Positions 1 to 9,503 of a DNA stretch of 54,239 nucleotides are shown here, piece after piece. This stretch comes from Bacteroidaceae bacterium (lineage in GTDB: Bacteria; Bacteroidota; Bacteroidia; Bacteroidales; Bacteroidaceae). The stretch spans positions 1 through 54,239 of the forward strand of contig JAILQO010000058.1 of NCBI GenBank assembly GCA_024698925.1, read 5' to 3'. The notes beneath the pieces were generated by a model that saw nothing but the letters and a program-made list of their open reading frames with translations, ran no database searches and had not been told where the DNA came from. Each line of letters opens with the position of its first letter. The stretch's first letter is position 1. Made by a program: the position numbers and the translations under genes.

Positions 1-761
1 TTCTGGTGGAAAGCCATCCAGAAGAAGATGACCACAGCAAAAACAAGACAGAGGCAAATGATGCGTTCCTTGGTCTCCGCAGGCGTAAGGTTATCTACAA
101 CCTGCGCCTTCTCATCCTTCTTGCCTTCACCCTCCAGCACATGGCTGAACCAGCTCTTGAAGGCATAATAAATAGCGATGCTAACAATCAGCGATGCACA
201 AGCTACACCAAAAGCAAAGTGGTAGCTGTCTTCCTCGCTGATACCCAAATCCTTCTGCGCCCAATTCATAATGGCAATAGCCGCCGTTGGTGCAAACATG
301 GCGCCGATATTGATAGCCATATAGAAGAGCGAGAAACCGGCATCGCGACGATCGGCAAAACGTGCTTCGTCATAAAGACGACCGACCATCACCTGCAGAT
401 TTCCCTTGAACAAGCCTGTACCCAAACTGACGAGCAAAAGGGCGGCCCCCATCACAACGACTGCCAAACTGTCTCCACCAAGAGGAATGGCTAACAGCAA
501 ATAGCCCAAGAACATAATGATGATACCGGTTGTGACCATTCGGCCAAAGCCCCAACGGTCTGCAGCAATACCACCAATAACAGGAAGGAAATAGACAAAC
601 ATCAGGAACGTAGCGTAGATACTACTGGCCGTCCCCGTTGGGAAGCCAAAGTTTGCCTGAAGAAAGAGAAGAAAGACTGCGAGCATCGTGTAGTAGCCGA
701 AACGCTCGCCTGTGTTAGCCAAAGCTAAAGCCCAAAGGCCTTTTGGTTGGTTTTCAAACAT
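1..761 (-). CDS. POT-family peptide MFS transporter, C-terminus cut by window edge
   Basis: The minus strand is open from an ATG at 761 to the window edge, about 253 codons. The start MFENQPKGLWALALANTGER matches the N-terminus of proton-coupled oligopeptide transporters, including the NxxERFxYY signature (NTGERFGYY) in helix 1. Further family marks are GGIAADRWGFGR between helices 2 and 3, GTGLFKGNLQ in helix 4 and FYMAINIGA in helix 5. The family imports di- and tripeptides across the inner membrane with protons; usual length is about 450-550 residues, so roughly half is missing. A TATCTTTG promoter box (800 to 793) lies about 30 bp upstream. It is divergent from the SulP gene. The family assignment is firm; exact substrates are unknown. 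Confidence 0.88.
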   Translation of the reverse strand, partial: MFENQPKGLWALALANTGERFGYYTMLAVFLLFLQANFGFPTGTASSIYATFLMFVYFLPVIGGIAADRWGFGRMVTTGIIIMFLGYLLLAIPLGGDSLAVVVMGAALLLVSLGTGLFKGNLQVMVGRLYDEARFADRRDAGFSLFYMAINIGAMFAPTAAIAIMNWAQKDLGISEEDSYHFAFGVACASLIVSIAIYYAFKSWFSHVLEGEGKKDEKAQVVDNLTPAETKERIICLCLVFAVVIFFWMAFHQ

Positions 762-792
762 AAAGATTTAGTTTTTATAAATAATTTGCGTG

Positions 793-800
793 CAAAGATA
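793..800 (-). promoter_or_regulatory. Bacteroidota -7 box for the peptide transporter
   Basis: TATCTTTG on the minus strand fits the TAnnTTTG consensus of the Bacteroidota primary sigma factor and lies 32 bp upstream of the ATG at 761. Confidence 0.65.
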
Positions 801-927
801 AGGAATTTGTTTATAGTTTAGTGTTGATTATTGATAGTTTTTGCTATTTGTTGCTCATTTTTTACGTATTTTGGTCTATTTTTCCATTTTTCTATTTCGC
901 GAATTTCCTTTTTCCCTCATTTCTCCG

Positions 928-935
928 TACCTTTG
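928..935 (+). promoter_or_regulatory. Bacteroidota -7 box for the SulP permease
   Basis: TACCTTTG fits TAnnTTTG. It lies 23 bp before the ATG at 959 and downstream of all earlier in-frame start codons, so it decides the start. Confidence 0.7.
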
Positions 936-958
936 CAGCCGTTTTTTGGCAAATACGT

Positions 959-2674
959 ATGAAACCAACATTATTAAACAGTCTGAAAAATTATAACCGC
1001 GAGACTTTTATCAAGGATTTGCTCGCCGGTATCATTGTGGGTATCGTCGCCCTTCCTTTGGCCATCGCCTTCGGTATCGCTTCGGGCGTCACCCCTGAAC
1101 AAGGTATTATCACCGCCATCGTAGCTGGTCTGATTATCTCAGTATTTGGCGGCTCACGAGTTCAAATTGGAGGCCCTACAGGCGCCTTCATTGTCATCAT
1201 CGCAGGCATTATCCAGCAGTATGGAATGCAAGGCCTCATGATTGCAACCATCCTGGCAGGCGCATTTCTAATCCTATTAGGTGTCTTCCGCTTGGGAACA
1301 ATCATCAAATACATCCCCTATCCCATTGTGGTAGGCTTTACGAGCGGTATTGCATTAACGATTTTTACCACTCAGGTGAAAGATTTGCTGGGCCTAAGCA
1401 TAGCAGGAGCCATCCCTGCCGACTTCCTGTCGAAATGGGTTTGCTACGCTAAGAACATCATGTCCATTGATTATTGGAGCACCATCGTAGGCATCGGTTC
1501 TGTGGTCATTATTGCCTGTTGGCCATATATCAACAAAGTGAAATACGTCAACGGGCATCTCTCGGCACTGAACAAGTTGCCAGGATCGTTGGTGGCGATT
1601 CTGGTGATGACCTTCGCTGTCCTTATTCTCAAAAGTTACGGTTTGGCTGAGAGTGTTGACACGATTGGCGACCGCTTCCGCATCAATGCAGAACTGCCCT
1701 CTCCTGAAGTGCCCGCGCTATCATGGGAGGTCATTCGCGGTCTCTTTGCGCCCGCCATCACCATCGCTGTCCTTGGGGCTATTGAATCATTACTCTCTGC
1801 CACCGTGGCCGATGGTGTTATTGGCGATCGTCATGATTCCAATCAGGAGTTGATTGCACAAGGTATTGCCAACATCGCCAGTCCCATCTTCGGCGGTATT
1901 CCTGCTACAGGTGCCATCGCACGTACGATGACAAATATCAACAATGGTGGCCGTACACCTATTGCCGGCATCATTCATGCCGTTGTCCTGTTGCTTATCT
2001 TCCTGATTCTCATGCCCTATGCCCAATATATTCCGATGGCTTGTCTGGCAGGTGTTTTGGTAATTGTAAGTTACAACATGAGTGGTTGGCGCACCTTCCG
2101 CCAATTGCTAAAGAATCCCAAGTCGGACATCTCCGTATTGCTGATTACGTTCTTGCTCACCGTCATCTTTGACCTCACCGTAGCCATCGAGGTTGGACTG
2201 ATGTTGGCCTGTCTGCTGTGCATGCGCCGTATGGCCGAGACCACACAGGTCAGCGTACTTACGGATGAGATTGACCCAGCAGAAGAAGTGGACTTTGAAG
2301 CCACGAATCTTGAACATTTTAAGATTCCAGATGGTTGTGAGGTCTATGAGATTAACGGTCCTTTCTTCTTTGGTATCGCCAACCGCTTTGAAGAAATCAT
2401 GGCCAGAATGCCGCATCGTCCACATGTGCGTATTATCCGCATGCGAAAAGTGCCTTTCGTTGATTCAACGGGTATGCACAACCTTGAGAACCTCATACAG
2501 ATGTCACGACAAGAAGGTATTCATGTTATTCTCTCGGGTGTTAATCCGAAAGTTCGCGAGGTGTTGATGCGCAACGGCTTTGGAAGCATTGTCGGCGAAG
2601 AGAACATACAGCCACACATCAACCAAGCCCTTGAACGGGCCAGAGAAGTACTGGGAACAACAGATAAACAATAA
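959..2674 (+). CDS. SulP family anion permease with C-terminal STAS domain
   Basis: This is an inner-membrane anion transporter of the SLC26/SulP family, which moves sulfate, bicarbonate or similar anions. The first ~400 residues hold the transmembrane core, with family motifs VGIVALPLAIAFGIASG near the N-terminus, GGPTGAFIVIIAGI, and GGIPATGAIARTMTN. The last ~110 residues form a cytoplasmic STAS domain (VRIIRMRKVPFVDSTGMHNL). The frame is open from 821, but the ATG at 959 (571 aa) is preferred because a TACCTTTG promoter box sits at 928-935, inside the longer reading. Substrate cannot be told from sequence; bicarbonate/sulfate uptake is the usual guess. The next gene starts 37 bp after the stop. 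Confidence 0.9.
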   Translation: MKPTLLNSLKNYNRETFIKDLLAGIIVGIVALPLAIAFGIASGVTPEQGIITAIVAGLIISVFGGSRVQIGGPTGAFIVIIAGIIQQYGMQGLMIATILAGAFLILLGVFRLGTIIKYIPYPIVVGFTSGIALTIFTTQVKDLLGLSIAGAIPADFLSKWVCYAKNIMSIDYWSTIVGIGSVVIIACWPYINKVKYVNGHLSALNKLPGSLVAILVMTFAVLILKSYGLAESVDTIGDRFRINAELPSPEVPALSWEVIRGLFAPAITIAVLGAIESLLSATVADGVIGDRHDSNQELIAQGIANIASPIFGGIPATGAIARTMTNINNGGRTPIAGIIHAVVLLLIFLILMPYAQYIPMACLAGVLVIVSYNMSGWRTFRQLLKNPKSDISVLLITFLLTVIFDLTVAIEVGLMLACLLCMRRMAETTQVSVLTDEIDPAEEVDFEATNLEHFKIPDGCEVYEINGPFFFGIANRFEEIMARMPHRPHVRIIRMRKVPFVDSTGMHNLENLIQMSRQEGIHVILSGVNPKVREVLMRNGFGSIVGEENIQPHINQALERAREVLGTTDKQ

Positions 2675-2711
2675 CTAATAATTCATAACTAACTTTTTAT
2701 TTACTTATCGC

Positions 2712-4700
2712 ATGAAGAAATTCTACGCTCTTTTAAGTGCAGTCCTGTTGGCTGCTACGGCAATGGCCACAGACATCACTTTCACATTCAACAGCGCTGA
2801 TGGCCTGCAGGCCTTGGGCATTACGGCTCCCGAACAGAGCAAAGGTACAGATTTGGGCGGCGAGACCGTGACGAACGGTATCATCACCATGACTGCCATA
2901 AACGGCGCGACAGCTACTCGTGTATGGAACAGCCAAGGCGCTTATTCCCTCCGTGTTTATCAGAACGGAAGCATCACCTTTACAACCCAAAAAGGAGCGA
3001 TTACCGCTATCCAAGTGACAGCTGCTGTAGCTGACTTTTTCCAGTTCACGGCATCGACAGGCAAACTCGAGCTCGATGAAACGACCTATAGCTGGACTGG
3101 CAGCTCCGCCGCCGTAACGCTCACTCATACGGACAAGAAGAATGCTCAGGTAGCGACCATCACTATTACGGTTGATGAGAATGCCACGCCGACCGACGAG
3201 CCCGGAGGAACCATCATAGATCCCACGATTGAGCAAGTTGACTCTCTCATCGCTCTCTACGACCTTGAGGACGGCACAGAGTTCCAGTTCACTACTGAAG
3301 CCTATGTCACCTATCAGAACGGACAATATCTCTATCTCTTGCAGATGGACGATGAAGGCTATTGCTATTCAGCCCTCATCTACGGTGATGCCGGGCAGGA
3401 GTATGATGAAGGCGCTGTCATCCCTGCAGGATGGAAGGGCACCAAAACAACCTATAAAGGCCTCATAGAGATTACCAACGTCAGCGGACTTCAAAACGCT
3501 GCATCGTATATGGAAGAAGAAGATTATTGCGCCTTCGACTTTTATCTCTCCGAACTTGTAGATCCGGAATGCGGCTATGAGAACTACCGCGCCCTCGTTT
3601 ACGACATCACTCTCAGCGCCATAGATGAGAAAGGCAACTTCACCCTCACGGCCTTAGAGAAGGTTGAAGATGGAGATGGCAACTACTCAATGAAAGAGGT
3701 TACCATTCCGGGCTTCAATAAATGGAATATTGATTATCCCACAGACCTCAACAAGACTTACAATGTAGAGGCAATGGTCACCATTTTCAATAACGCCATT
3801 CAACTATACCCCATTGCTTTCTACGAGGTACAGGGCACACCGCTTTGGAACATCTGGTACATGTACCAAGAGGGCGACACATTCCAAATCAGCGACACCC
3901 TCTATGTTGTCAAGGCCACTCAGGCAGCAGACGGCAATCGCGTCTATGTCACAGACAATGCGACAGAAATCTACTACGACATCTATGAGCCTTGGATTGA
4001 AGGTGAATGGACGGATTGGGCACCCGATTTCATTGCCCTTGACTGCGGCGATGATACCGAAATGTTCAATGCTCTCTCCCAGATGAAAGTGCTGGCTCCC
4101 GGCTCTGTAAGAGGTGTCATCAAGGACTTTGAAACCGACCTCCGCCTGGAGCTCACCTCCGTGCCTGAAGAGGTGAAGGATGCCGTTGTCCCTGAAATTA
4201 ACTACGACATCTTTGACATTGCTACGGACGAGATGGCACCCTATGCCAACAACATCACCTACATCAAAGGTTACTACACCATTCAAGATGGTAAAGCTTA
4301 TCTCATTGCTCCCGAGTATACCGATGATGCCACTGACGGCCAACGCCTCACGATCGACTTCCGCTATGCTCCCAATATGCAGAGCCAACTGGAGGAAGGC
4401 AAGAGCTACATGATGTTAGCTGTGTGGAAGATGTATGAAGCCTTCGAGCCTGAAGATGACATTGATGACGAAGGCCTCATGGTCAAGCGCCGCATCAAGT
4501 ACTCTGACCCCAATTTCTATGAGAATGTATTTGTCTGCCCCATCGGTGATGTTGCTGTTGGCCTCCATGATGCGCGCACAGCAATATCTAATGCTCCTGT
4601 GGCCATCTACAACATGGCCGGCCAGCGCATCAACCGTCTCCAGAAGGGTATCAACATTATCCATTCCAATGGTCGTGCTGTGAAGGTCCTCAAGAAATAA
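2712..4700 (+). CDS. secreted protein with Prevotella-type C-terminal tail
   Basis: The 662-residue product begins with a clear signal peptide (MKKFYALLSAVLLAATAMA), so it is exported. I do not recognise an enzyme family. The first ~140 residues look like a beta-rich domain (ITFTFNSADG...ITAIQVTAA). The middle holds two or three stretches of the type 'GTEFQFTTEAYVTYQNGQYLYL' and 'VEAMVTIFNNAIQLYPIAF', which resemble OB-fold-like repeats common in Bacteroidales secreted proteins. The C-terminus, VAIYNMAGQRINRLQKGINI, resembles the short sorting-like tail of many Prevotella surface proteins (type 9-like), but the exact export route is inferred. It is followed by a strong bidirectional terminator. 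Function unknown. Confidence 0.75.
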   Translation: MKKFYALLSAVLLAATAMATDITFTFNSADGLQALGITAPEQSKGTDLGGETVTNGIITMTAINGATATRVWNSQGAYSLRVYQNGSITFTTQKGAITAIQVTAAVADFFQFTASTGKLELDETTYSWTGSSAAVTLTHTDKKNAQVATITITVDENATPTDEPGGTIIDPTIEQVDSLIALYDLEDGTEFQFTTEAYVTYQNGQYLYLLQMDDEGYCYSALIYGDAGQEYDEGAVIPAGWKGTKTTYKGLIEITNVSGLQNAASYMEEEDYCAFDFYLSELVDPECGYENYRALVYDITLSAIDEKGNFTLTALEKVEDGDGNYSMKEVTIPGFNKWNIDYPTDLNKTYNVEAMVTIFNNAIQLYPIAFYEVQGTPLWNIWYMYQEGDTFQISDTLYVVKATQAADGNRVYVTDNATEIYYDIYEPWIEGEWTDWAPDFIALDCGDDTEMFNALSQMKVLAPGSVRGVIKDFETDLRLELTSVPEEVKDAVVPEINYDIFDIATDEMAPYANNITYIKGYYTIQDGKAYLIAPEYTDDATDGQRLTIDFRYAPNMQSQLEEGKSYMMLAVWKMYEAFEPEDDIDDEGLMVKRRIKYSDPNFYENVFVCPIGDVAVGLHDARTAISNAPVAIYNMAGQRINRLQKGINIIHSNGRAVKVLKK

Positions 4701-4724
4701 ACAGTAGCTATCTGTTTATAAAGC

Positions 4725-4759
4725 AAAAAGGCTGTGCCGGTTTTCGGCACAGCCCTTTT
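4725..4759. terminator. bidirectional intrinsic terminator
   Basis: A perfect 10-bp stem (ggctgtgccg / cggcacagcc, 4730-4739 and 4745-4754) with a 5-nt loop is flanked by A- and T-runs. It separates the secreted protein gene (+) from the GH31 gene (-). Confidence 0.85.
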
Positions 4760-4774
4760 AATTCCAGTCTATCA

Positions 4775-7700
4775 CTACCAATTAATGACATTGAGATACT
4801 TATCAAGCATTATGCCATCTTGCGGGGTAAGGTTGACCTGTGTTTTCTGTTTCGCTCGGAAACGAATCAACATCAACGTACCATCGCCTTCGAGATAGGG
4901 ATGTTCGCCACAGTTCACGAAGGTGGGATAGAGGGCCTTTTGACCATTTGTATGGAGACGATCATAAGTGAGATTGCGCATTTCCTTCATACCGGAGGCT
5001 TCAATGCCTACATACTCCCATTGGGTAGCGTCATACGGCAAAGCAAAACTAAGGGCATTGACGCTGACGAGACCCTGTCCACTGACAGTGAGGGTTACGA
5101 CATCGCCAACATTGACTTGCTTTTTATCAGACGTAACCAACAATGAGCCAGCCACAGGCGCCACCCGACGGCTACTGACACCACTCTCTAATTCTATGCC
5201 GACGGTACTGATATCATAGGCATCAATAAGACCATTCTGGTTGAGATCACCACGAGAGATATAGCCCTCAAAGTCTCCATCGCCTTGACGCAAGCCTGTA
5301 TAGTTCAAATAGCTGGTGAAGTCGTTCTCGTCAATGCGATTATCATGATTGATGTCACCAGGAACCATCATCTCAGCCTCAGGATTTCGGAAGACATATA
5401 TCTGCTGCCCGCTACCGAAACCTCCACGAGATTTTTCAACATGGATACGTAAATAACGAATAGCGATGCCCTCGTTCTTGCCACCCACGAAAGGAGTCCA
5501 GGACTGTTTGTCAAGACTATACGATACAGAGTACTGAGCAAAGGTGCCATTGCCACCATCTGGGCGTGGCACATAACGGAGGCTGTCAATCTGTGTGATG
5601 ACATGCAGGTCGAGAATCATATCGAAAGGTGTTGACTGCGGCTTGTCCCAAGCTGTATGCCATGTAGTACTTTCGTCGAAATCAAAGAGGTGCTTGATGC
5701 CTTGGCCAGGCTGATCGGGAATCGAGGCCTCTGCGGTAATACCACGAATTGCGAAGCGCAACGGATCGGGACTAGTGCGGAACTTCTCACTTGTCCATTC
5801 ACTTTTACCTTCGCGATTTACGGCACGTACACACACGTCATAGTTCGTTTCAGGTTGCAGTCCTTCGAGGGTAAAAGACGGAGACGTAATGGTGCTGTAG
5901 ATTCTACCGAGATGCTCGATTTCATAATAATCAGCATTCTCCACACTCGTCCATTTCAGCGGCAAAGTATAAGCCGATGGCGAGACATGACCCTCCTCAA
6001 AATCATCGGTAAGGAACGTGGGAGCCACGAGTGTACCTACTTGCTGGAGTTGGCGGTCAGAAGTATCGAAGGTATAGCCATCAATCACCAGTTGGAGCGT
6101 TGCAGAGGAAATACCCAAGGGAGAAGCCGTCGTAACACGAAGCATCTGAACCGAAGAATTCTCTGGAGAGAATGGCTCTAAAACAGATGTGAAAGCGATT
6201 TTCTTGCCATTGGCCTTGAGTGTCATCTTTTTGGCCGCAGAACTGATGGGAATACGGAACTCCGTAGTCTGTAGTTTCTCCATACCGACAAAAGCACCGC
6301 ATGTAGGTTCAATGGTAATAGTCAGGCGTCCCTTGTCACTAAGATTGCTGACGATGCGAGTTGTTGCACATTCACCACGCAGATAAGCCTGGGTGCGGCC
6401 ATCATCGTCATATGAAGTAAATTCAGAGTGCCCTAAAGGATATATTAAAAAGGTACGCGCGTGCGCATTAACTTGGTTGGGATTGTTATGGGGCGCTGTC
6501 ATGGGGATGATGGAACCACGACGGACAAAGACGGGAAGCTTCCACAACGGCGCTGCAAAATGGTTGATTATGCGACCGCCTTCATAGCAAACCCCAGTGA
6601 ACCAATCAACCCACTGTCCCTCAGGTAGGTTGATATTATTACGGATATCATTACCTTCTGCATCAGCGGCCGTATTCTGGTAAATTGGTGCCACCAAAAT
6701 GCTGGGGCCATAAAGGAACTCGTAGGGCTCCTTCTCAATGGCACGAATCATTGGAAGACCATCAATAGCCTCATGAGCTATAGTATATGTATAGGGCATT
6801 AACTCGGACTTAAGTTTAAGGTAACGACGGTTAATGGTGGTGGCTGGTTCACCTAACGCCTGCGGATATTTAGCATTACTCCCCCATCCATCCATGTTCA
6901 GCTGCATCGGGGTGAACGTTTTCCATTGGAAATCACGGACATTCACCAGGACATTCTTTCCGCCGAAGATACCGTCCATATCGGAGCAAATGTTGGGCTG
7001 TCCACTGAGACCAGAGCCGATATATGTTGGAATATGGAAACGAATGTACTCCCATTCGCCTCCTGTCTGATCACCTGTCCAGATGCCTGCATAACGCTGT
7101 GTTCCGGCCCAACCGTCAAGGGATATGATAAAAGGACGGGCATCGTTACCATAGTACGGCATAATCTCGCCAACGTCCGCTACGCCATTAAGCCCGAAAC
7201 TGTAACCCGCTCCAACCCAAGCCACATCGGTTTTGAGGACACGCACACCAGCGTCACGAACTTCACGCACGATGTCACGCTGCAAGAGTGGTTCGATGCC
7301 CTCCTTGGGATGCAAATCACTCTGTGTCCAAAGTCCTATCTCCACTCCTTTGGAACGAGCATACTCGCCAAACTGCCGCAGGTTTTCGACATTGCCCTCA
7401 AGACTTTCGGTCTGGCCGTAGCCTGCGCCGTAGCCATCGTTAGGAAGCACCCACCCGAGCGGCATATCGGCTTTCTCATATCGATCGATTACAGCCCGAG
7501 CTGAAAATTGATAATTTCCCTGTAACTCTCCGTTGAGACTCTCGCGGATGCCACCATCCACCGGTTTTTGAGACTCCTTGTAATACAATCCGTCTTCAAA
7601 CAGGACGGAGCCTGATGGGCCGACTAAAGAATTACCTGCGACTGCGCCATCGACCACAGTCCAGTAATCTCTGTTATACGCATTGAGGTGACCTTCATAA

Positions 7701-8476
7701 AAGCCAAACTTTGGCAATAAAATGGGATGACCTGTGAGTTGGTAAAAATCGTTGAGAAGGGGTACACAGCCATCGTCAACCATCAGAAAAAGATCAAGGT
7801 AGCCTTCCTCATGCATCAGTTTAACCTTGCCAGTCTCGGAAGCGCAGAAATCATATTTACCGGGACGGAAAGTATGCCACATGATACCATAACCCGCAGT
7901 ACTCCAATAGAAAGGAGTCGGCGAGGCAACGCCACCATCAGTCCAGTTATTCGTATTCTCTATGGCAATGACTGTACCTCTATGTGCAAAACGGCCATTC
8001 TGTACGCCACCGCCATAGAATTCTTCGTTATTGACAGCACTAAGCGTCAGTGTAGCATAACCTTTTTCATTAAAGGCGATATTGCCTGAGGTTACTAACT
8101 TTCCCGACTCACGATTAGCGACTGAAAGATGACCAGTAGCCTGATTGATAAGAAGTGAAAGATGAGAGGTCTCTACGCGGTAAACCGAAGACCCATCCCC
8201 AGGGGCAGCTACAGAGAGAGCACCTACATAACGGCGCGGCTGTTCAACAAGAATTTGCGCAGGCGGTTGCGCCACAGGATTGCGAACAATGCCTCCCTTT
8301 GGATCAAGGAAAAGGCGAACAATATTCGGACCATAGAAGTCAAGCGTGAGTAACTGTCCATCCTTCTGCACTTCCACTGTCGTGGGATTCAACTTTTTCA
8401 CAATGACCTCAGCGTGGAGGGTGAAAATGCTTGTTAGAAGGTAAAGGCAAGCAAAAAAAAGGCGATTTTTTTTCAT
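4775..8476 (-). CDS. secreted multidomain GH31 glycosidase (Nag31A-like) with FN3, F5/8C, dockerin and cohesin-like modules
   Basis: A 1233-residue exported enzyme; the ATG at 8476 (MKKNRLFFACLYLLTSIFTLHA, signal peptide) is preferred over 8509, which lies in the promoter box. Order of parts: GH31 N-terminal beta domain, TIM barrel (roughly 230-600), DUF5110-type beta domain, FN3 (~820-910), F5/8C-like carbohydrate-binding domain (~915-1035), dockerin with two calcium loops (GDINHDNRIDENDF, GDLNQNGLIDAYDI), then a C-terminal ~125-residue cohesin-like beta domain. Asp417 (LKTDVAWVG) fits the nucleophile and Asp469 (WTGDQTGG) the acid/base. The sequence GIWTGDQTGGEWEYIRFHIP and this domain order resemble the GH31 group containing alpha-N-acetylgalactosaminidases of gut bacteria, so mucin-type O-glycans are a plausible target (inference). 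Other GH31 activities are possible. Confidence 0.85.
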   Translation of the reverse strand: MKKNRLFFACLYLLTSIFTLHAEVIVKKLNPTTVEVQKDGQLLTLDFYGPNIVRLFLDPKGGIVRNPVAQPPAQILVEQPRRYVGALSVAAPGDGSSVYRVETSHLSLLINQATGHLSVANRESGKLVTSGNIAFNEKGYATLTLSAVNNEEFYGGGVQNGRFAHRGTVIAIENTNNWTDGGVASPTPFYWSTAGYGIMWHTFRPGKYDFCASETGKVKLMHEEGYLDLFLMVDDGCVPLLNDFYQLTGHPILLPKFGFYEGHLNAYNRDYWTVVDGAVAGNSLVGPSGSVLFEDGLYYKESQKPVDGGIRESLNGELQGNYQFSARAVIDRYEKADMPLGWVLPNDGYGAGYGQTESLEGNVENLRQFGEYARSKGVEIGLWTQSDLHPKEGIEPLLQRDIVREVRDAGVRVLKTDVAWVGAGYSFGLNGVADVGEIMPYYGNDARPFIISLDGWAGTQRYAGIWTGDQTGGEWEYIRFHIPTYIGSGLSGQPNICSDMDGIFGGKNVLVNVRDFQWKTFTPMQLNMDGWGSNAKYPQALGEPATTINRRYLKLKSELMPYTYTIAHEAIDGLPMIRAIEKEPYEFLYGPSILVAPIYQNTAADAEGNDIRNNINLPEGQWVDWFTGVCYEGGRIINHFAAPLWKLPVFVRRGSIIPMTAPHNNPNQVNAHARTFLIYPLGHSEFTSYDDDGRTQAYLRGECATTRIVSNLSDKGRLTITIEPTCGAFVGMEKLQTTEFRIPISSAAKKMTLKANGKKIAFTSVLEPFSPENSSVQMLRVTTASPLGISSATLQLVIDGYTFDTSDRQLQQVGTLVAPTFLTDDFEEGHVSPSAYTLPLKWTSVENADYYEIEHLGRIYSTITSPSFTLEGLQPETNYDVCVRAVNREGKSEWTSEKFRTSPDPLRFAIRGITAEASIPDQPGQGIKHLFDFDESTTWHTAWDKPQSTPFDMILDLHVITQIDSLRYVPRPDGGNGTFAQYSVSYSLDKQSWTPFVGGKNEGIAIRYLRIHVEKSRGGFGSGQQIYVFRNPEAEMMVPGDINHDNRIDENDFTSYLNYTGLRQGDGDFEGYISRGDLNQNGLIDAYDISTVGIELESGVSSRRVAPVAGSLLVTSDKKQVNVGDVVTLTVSGQGLVSVNALSFALPYDATQWEYVGIEASGMKEMRNLTYDRLHTNGQKALYPTFVNCGEHPYLEGDGTLMLIRFRAKQKTQVNLTPQDGIMLDKYLNVINW

Positions 8477-8506
8477 TTGTGCATCTATTTTTCGGTTTTC
8501 TGTGCG

Positions 8507-8514
8507 CAAATATA
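8507..8514 (-). promoter_or_regulatory. -7 box for the GH31 gene
   Basis: TATATTTG on the minus strand, 30 bp upstream of the ATG at 8476. It overlaps the longer possible start at 8509 and argues against it. Confidence 0.65.
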
Positions 8515-8518
8515 GGAA

Positions 8519-8556
8519 AAACTTTAAACTTTAAACTTTTTACTTTAAACTTTTTA
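8519..8556. repeat. short AAACTTT tandem array between divergent promoters
   Basis: Four to five imperfect copies of AAACTTT(A/T) lie between the GH31 -7 box and the -7 box of the coiled-coil gene. They may be only AT-rich promoter spacer or an operator. Confidence 0.5.
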
Positions 8557-8557
8557 G

Positions 8558-8565
8558 TACCTTTG
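8558..8565 (+). promoter_or_regulatory. -7 box for the coiled-coil / gatC / kduI operon
   Basis: TACCTTTG, 20 bp before the ATG at 8586. Confidence 0.65.
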
Positions 8566-8585
8566 CCACAAAATTTCTCACTAGA

Positions 8586-9461
8586 ATGAATAAAAAGACA
8601 CTTTATGCCCTTCTTGCCGCCGTTGTTTGCATCATCGGCATCATGATTTTCCTTATTATCTCACTCAACCATTCCAACGAACAAAACGAGCAGATGTTGG
8701 AGCTTGTGGAAATGGATAAACGCGAGATGGAAAATGAATACGAGAACTTCGCCCGCCAGTACAACGAGATGAAGACACAAGTCAACAACGACTCGCTAAT
8801 GGCACAGTTAGAACGCGAGCAACAACGCACGCAAGAGCTTTTGGAAGAACTGCAACGGACGAAAAGCAACGATGCAGCCGAGATTACACGTCTGAAGAAG
8901 GAGTTGGCAACAATGCGCCAGGTATTGAAAAGTTTCGTTGCAGAAATCGACTCTTTGAACCGATTAAACACACAGTTGTCCAATGAAAACCAAAATCTTC
9001 GACAGCAACAGGTAGCACAACAACAACAAATCACGACACTCAATGAGGAGAAAGAGACGCTGACGGACAAAGTAGCTATTGCCAGCCAATTAGACGCTTT
9101 TGGCGTTCGCGTCAATGCCCTAAATAAGAAAGGAAAGACTGCAAAAAAAGTTGCTGACGTCAAGAAATTCCAGATCTCCTTCAGTATTGCCCGCAACGTT
9201 ACAGCTACAACTGGCAATCGCAGCATTTTTGTTCGTATACTCAAACCAACCAACGAGGTTCTTGGCGGTGGTGGTTCCTTTAGCTTCGAGAACCGAAACC
9301 TCGAATACTCTATCCGCAAGGATATCGAGTACAACGGTGAAGAAACACCTGTTACCGTTTATTGGGATGTCAACGAGATGCTCATTGCCGGACAATACAA
9401 AGTCCAAATTTTCGCTGACGGCAAGAACATCGGAGGAGGAAGCATCGATTTCGAAAAATAG
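8586..9461 (+). CDS. membrane-anchored coiled-coil protein
   Basis: The 291-residue product has a single N-terminal transmembrane segment (about residues 5-27, LYALLAAVVCIIGIMIFLII). A long Glu/Gln/Lys-rich coiled coil follows, at about residues 30-165, and then a ~110-residue C-terminal beta-rich domain (KKFQISFSIARNVTATTGNR ... GQYKVQIFADGKNIGGGSID). The C-terminal part reads like the conserved end of Bacteroidales proteins of unknown function, facing the periplasm if the segment is an uncleaved anchor. It is the first gene after a promoter box and stands 42 bp before the gatC-like gene, so it is probably co-transcribed with it. No catalytic motif is visible and I cannot assign a role. Confidence 0.7.
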   Translation: MNKKTLYALLAAVVCIIGIMIFLIISLNHSNEQNEQMLELVEMDKREMENEYENFARQYNEMKTQVNNDSLMAQLEREQQRTQELLEELQRTKSNDAAEITRLKKELATMRQVLKSFVAEIDSLNRLNTQLSNENQNLRQQQVAQQQQITTLNEEKETLTDKVAIASQLDAFGVRVNALNKKGKTAKKVADVKKFQISFSIARNVTATTGNRSIFVRILKPTNEVLGGGGSFSFENRNLEYSIRKDIEYNGEETPVTVYWDVNEMLIAGQYKVQIFADGKNIGGGSIDFEK

Positions 9462-9503
9462 CCCTTCATGGTAAATGCTCAACACTAAAAACTCAACTCT
9501 CAT

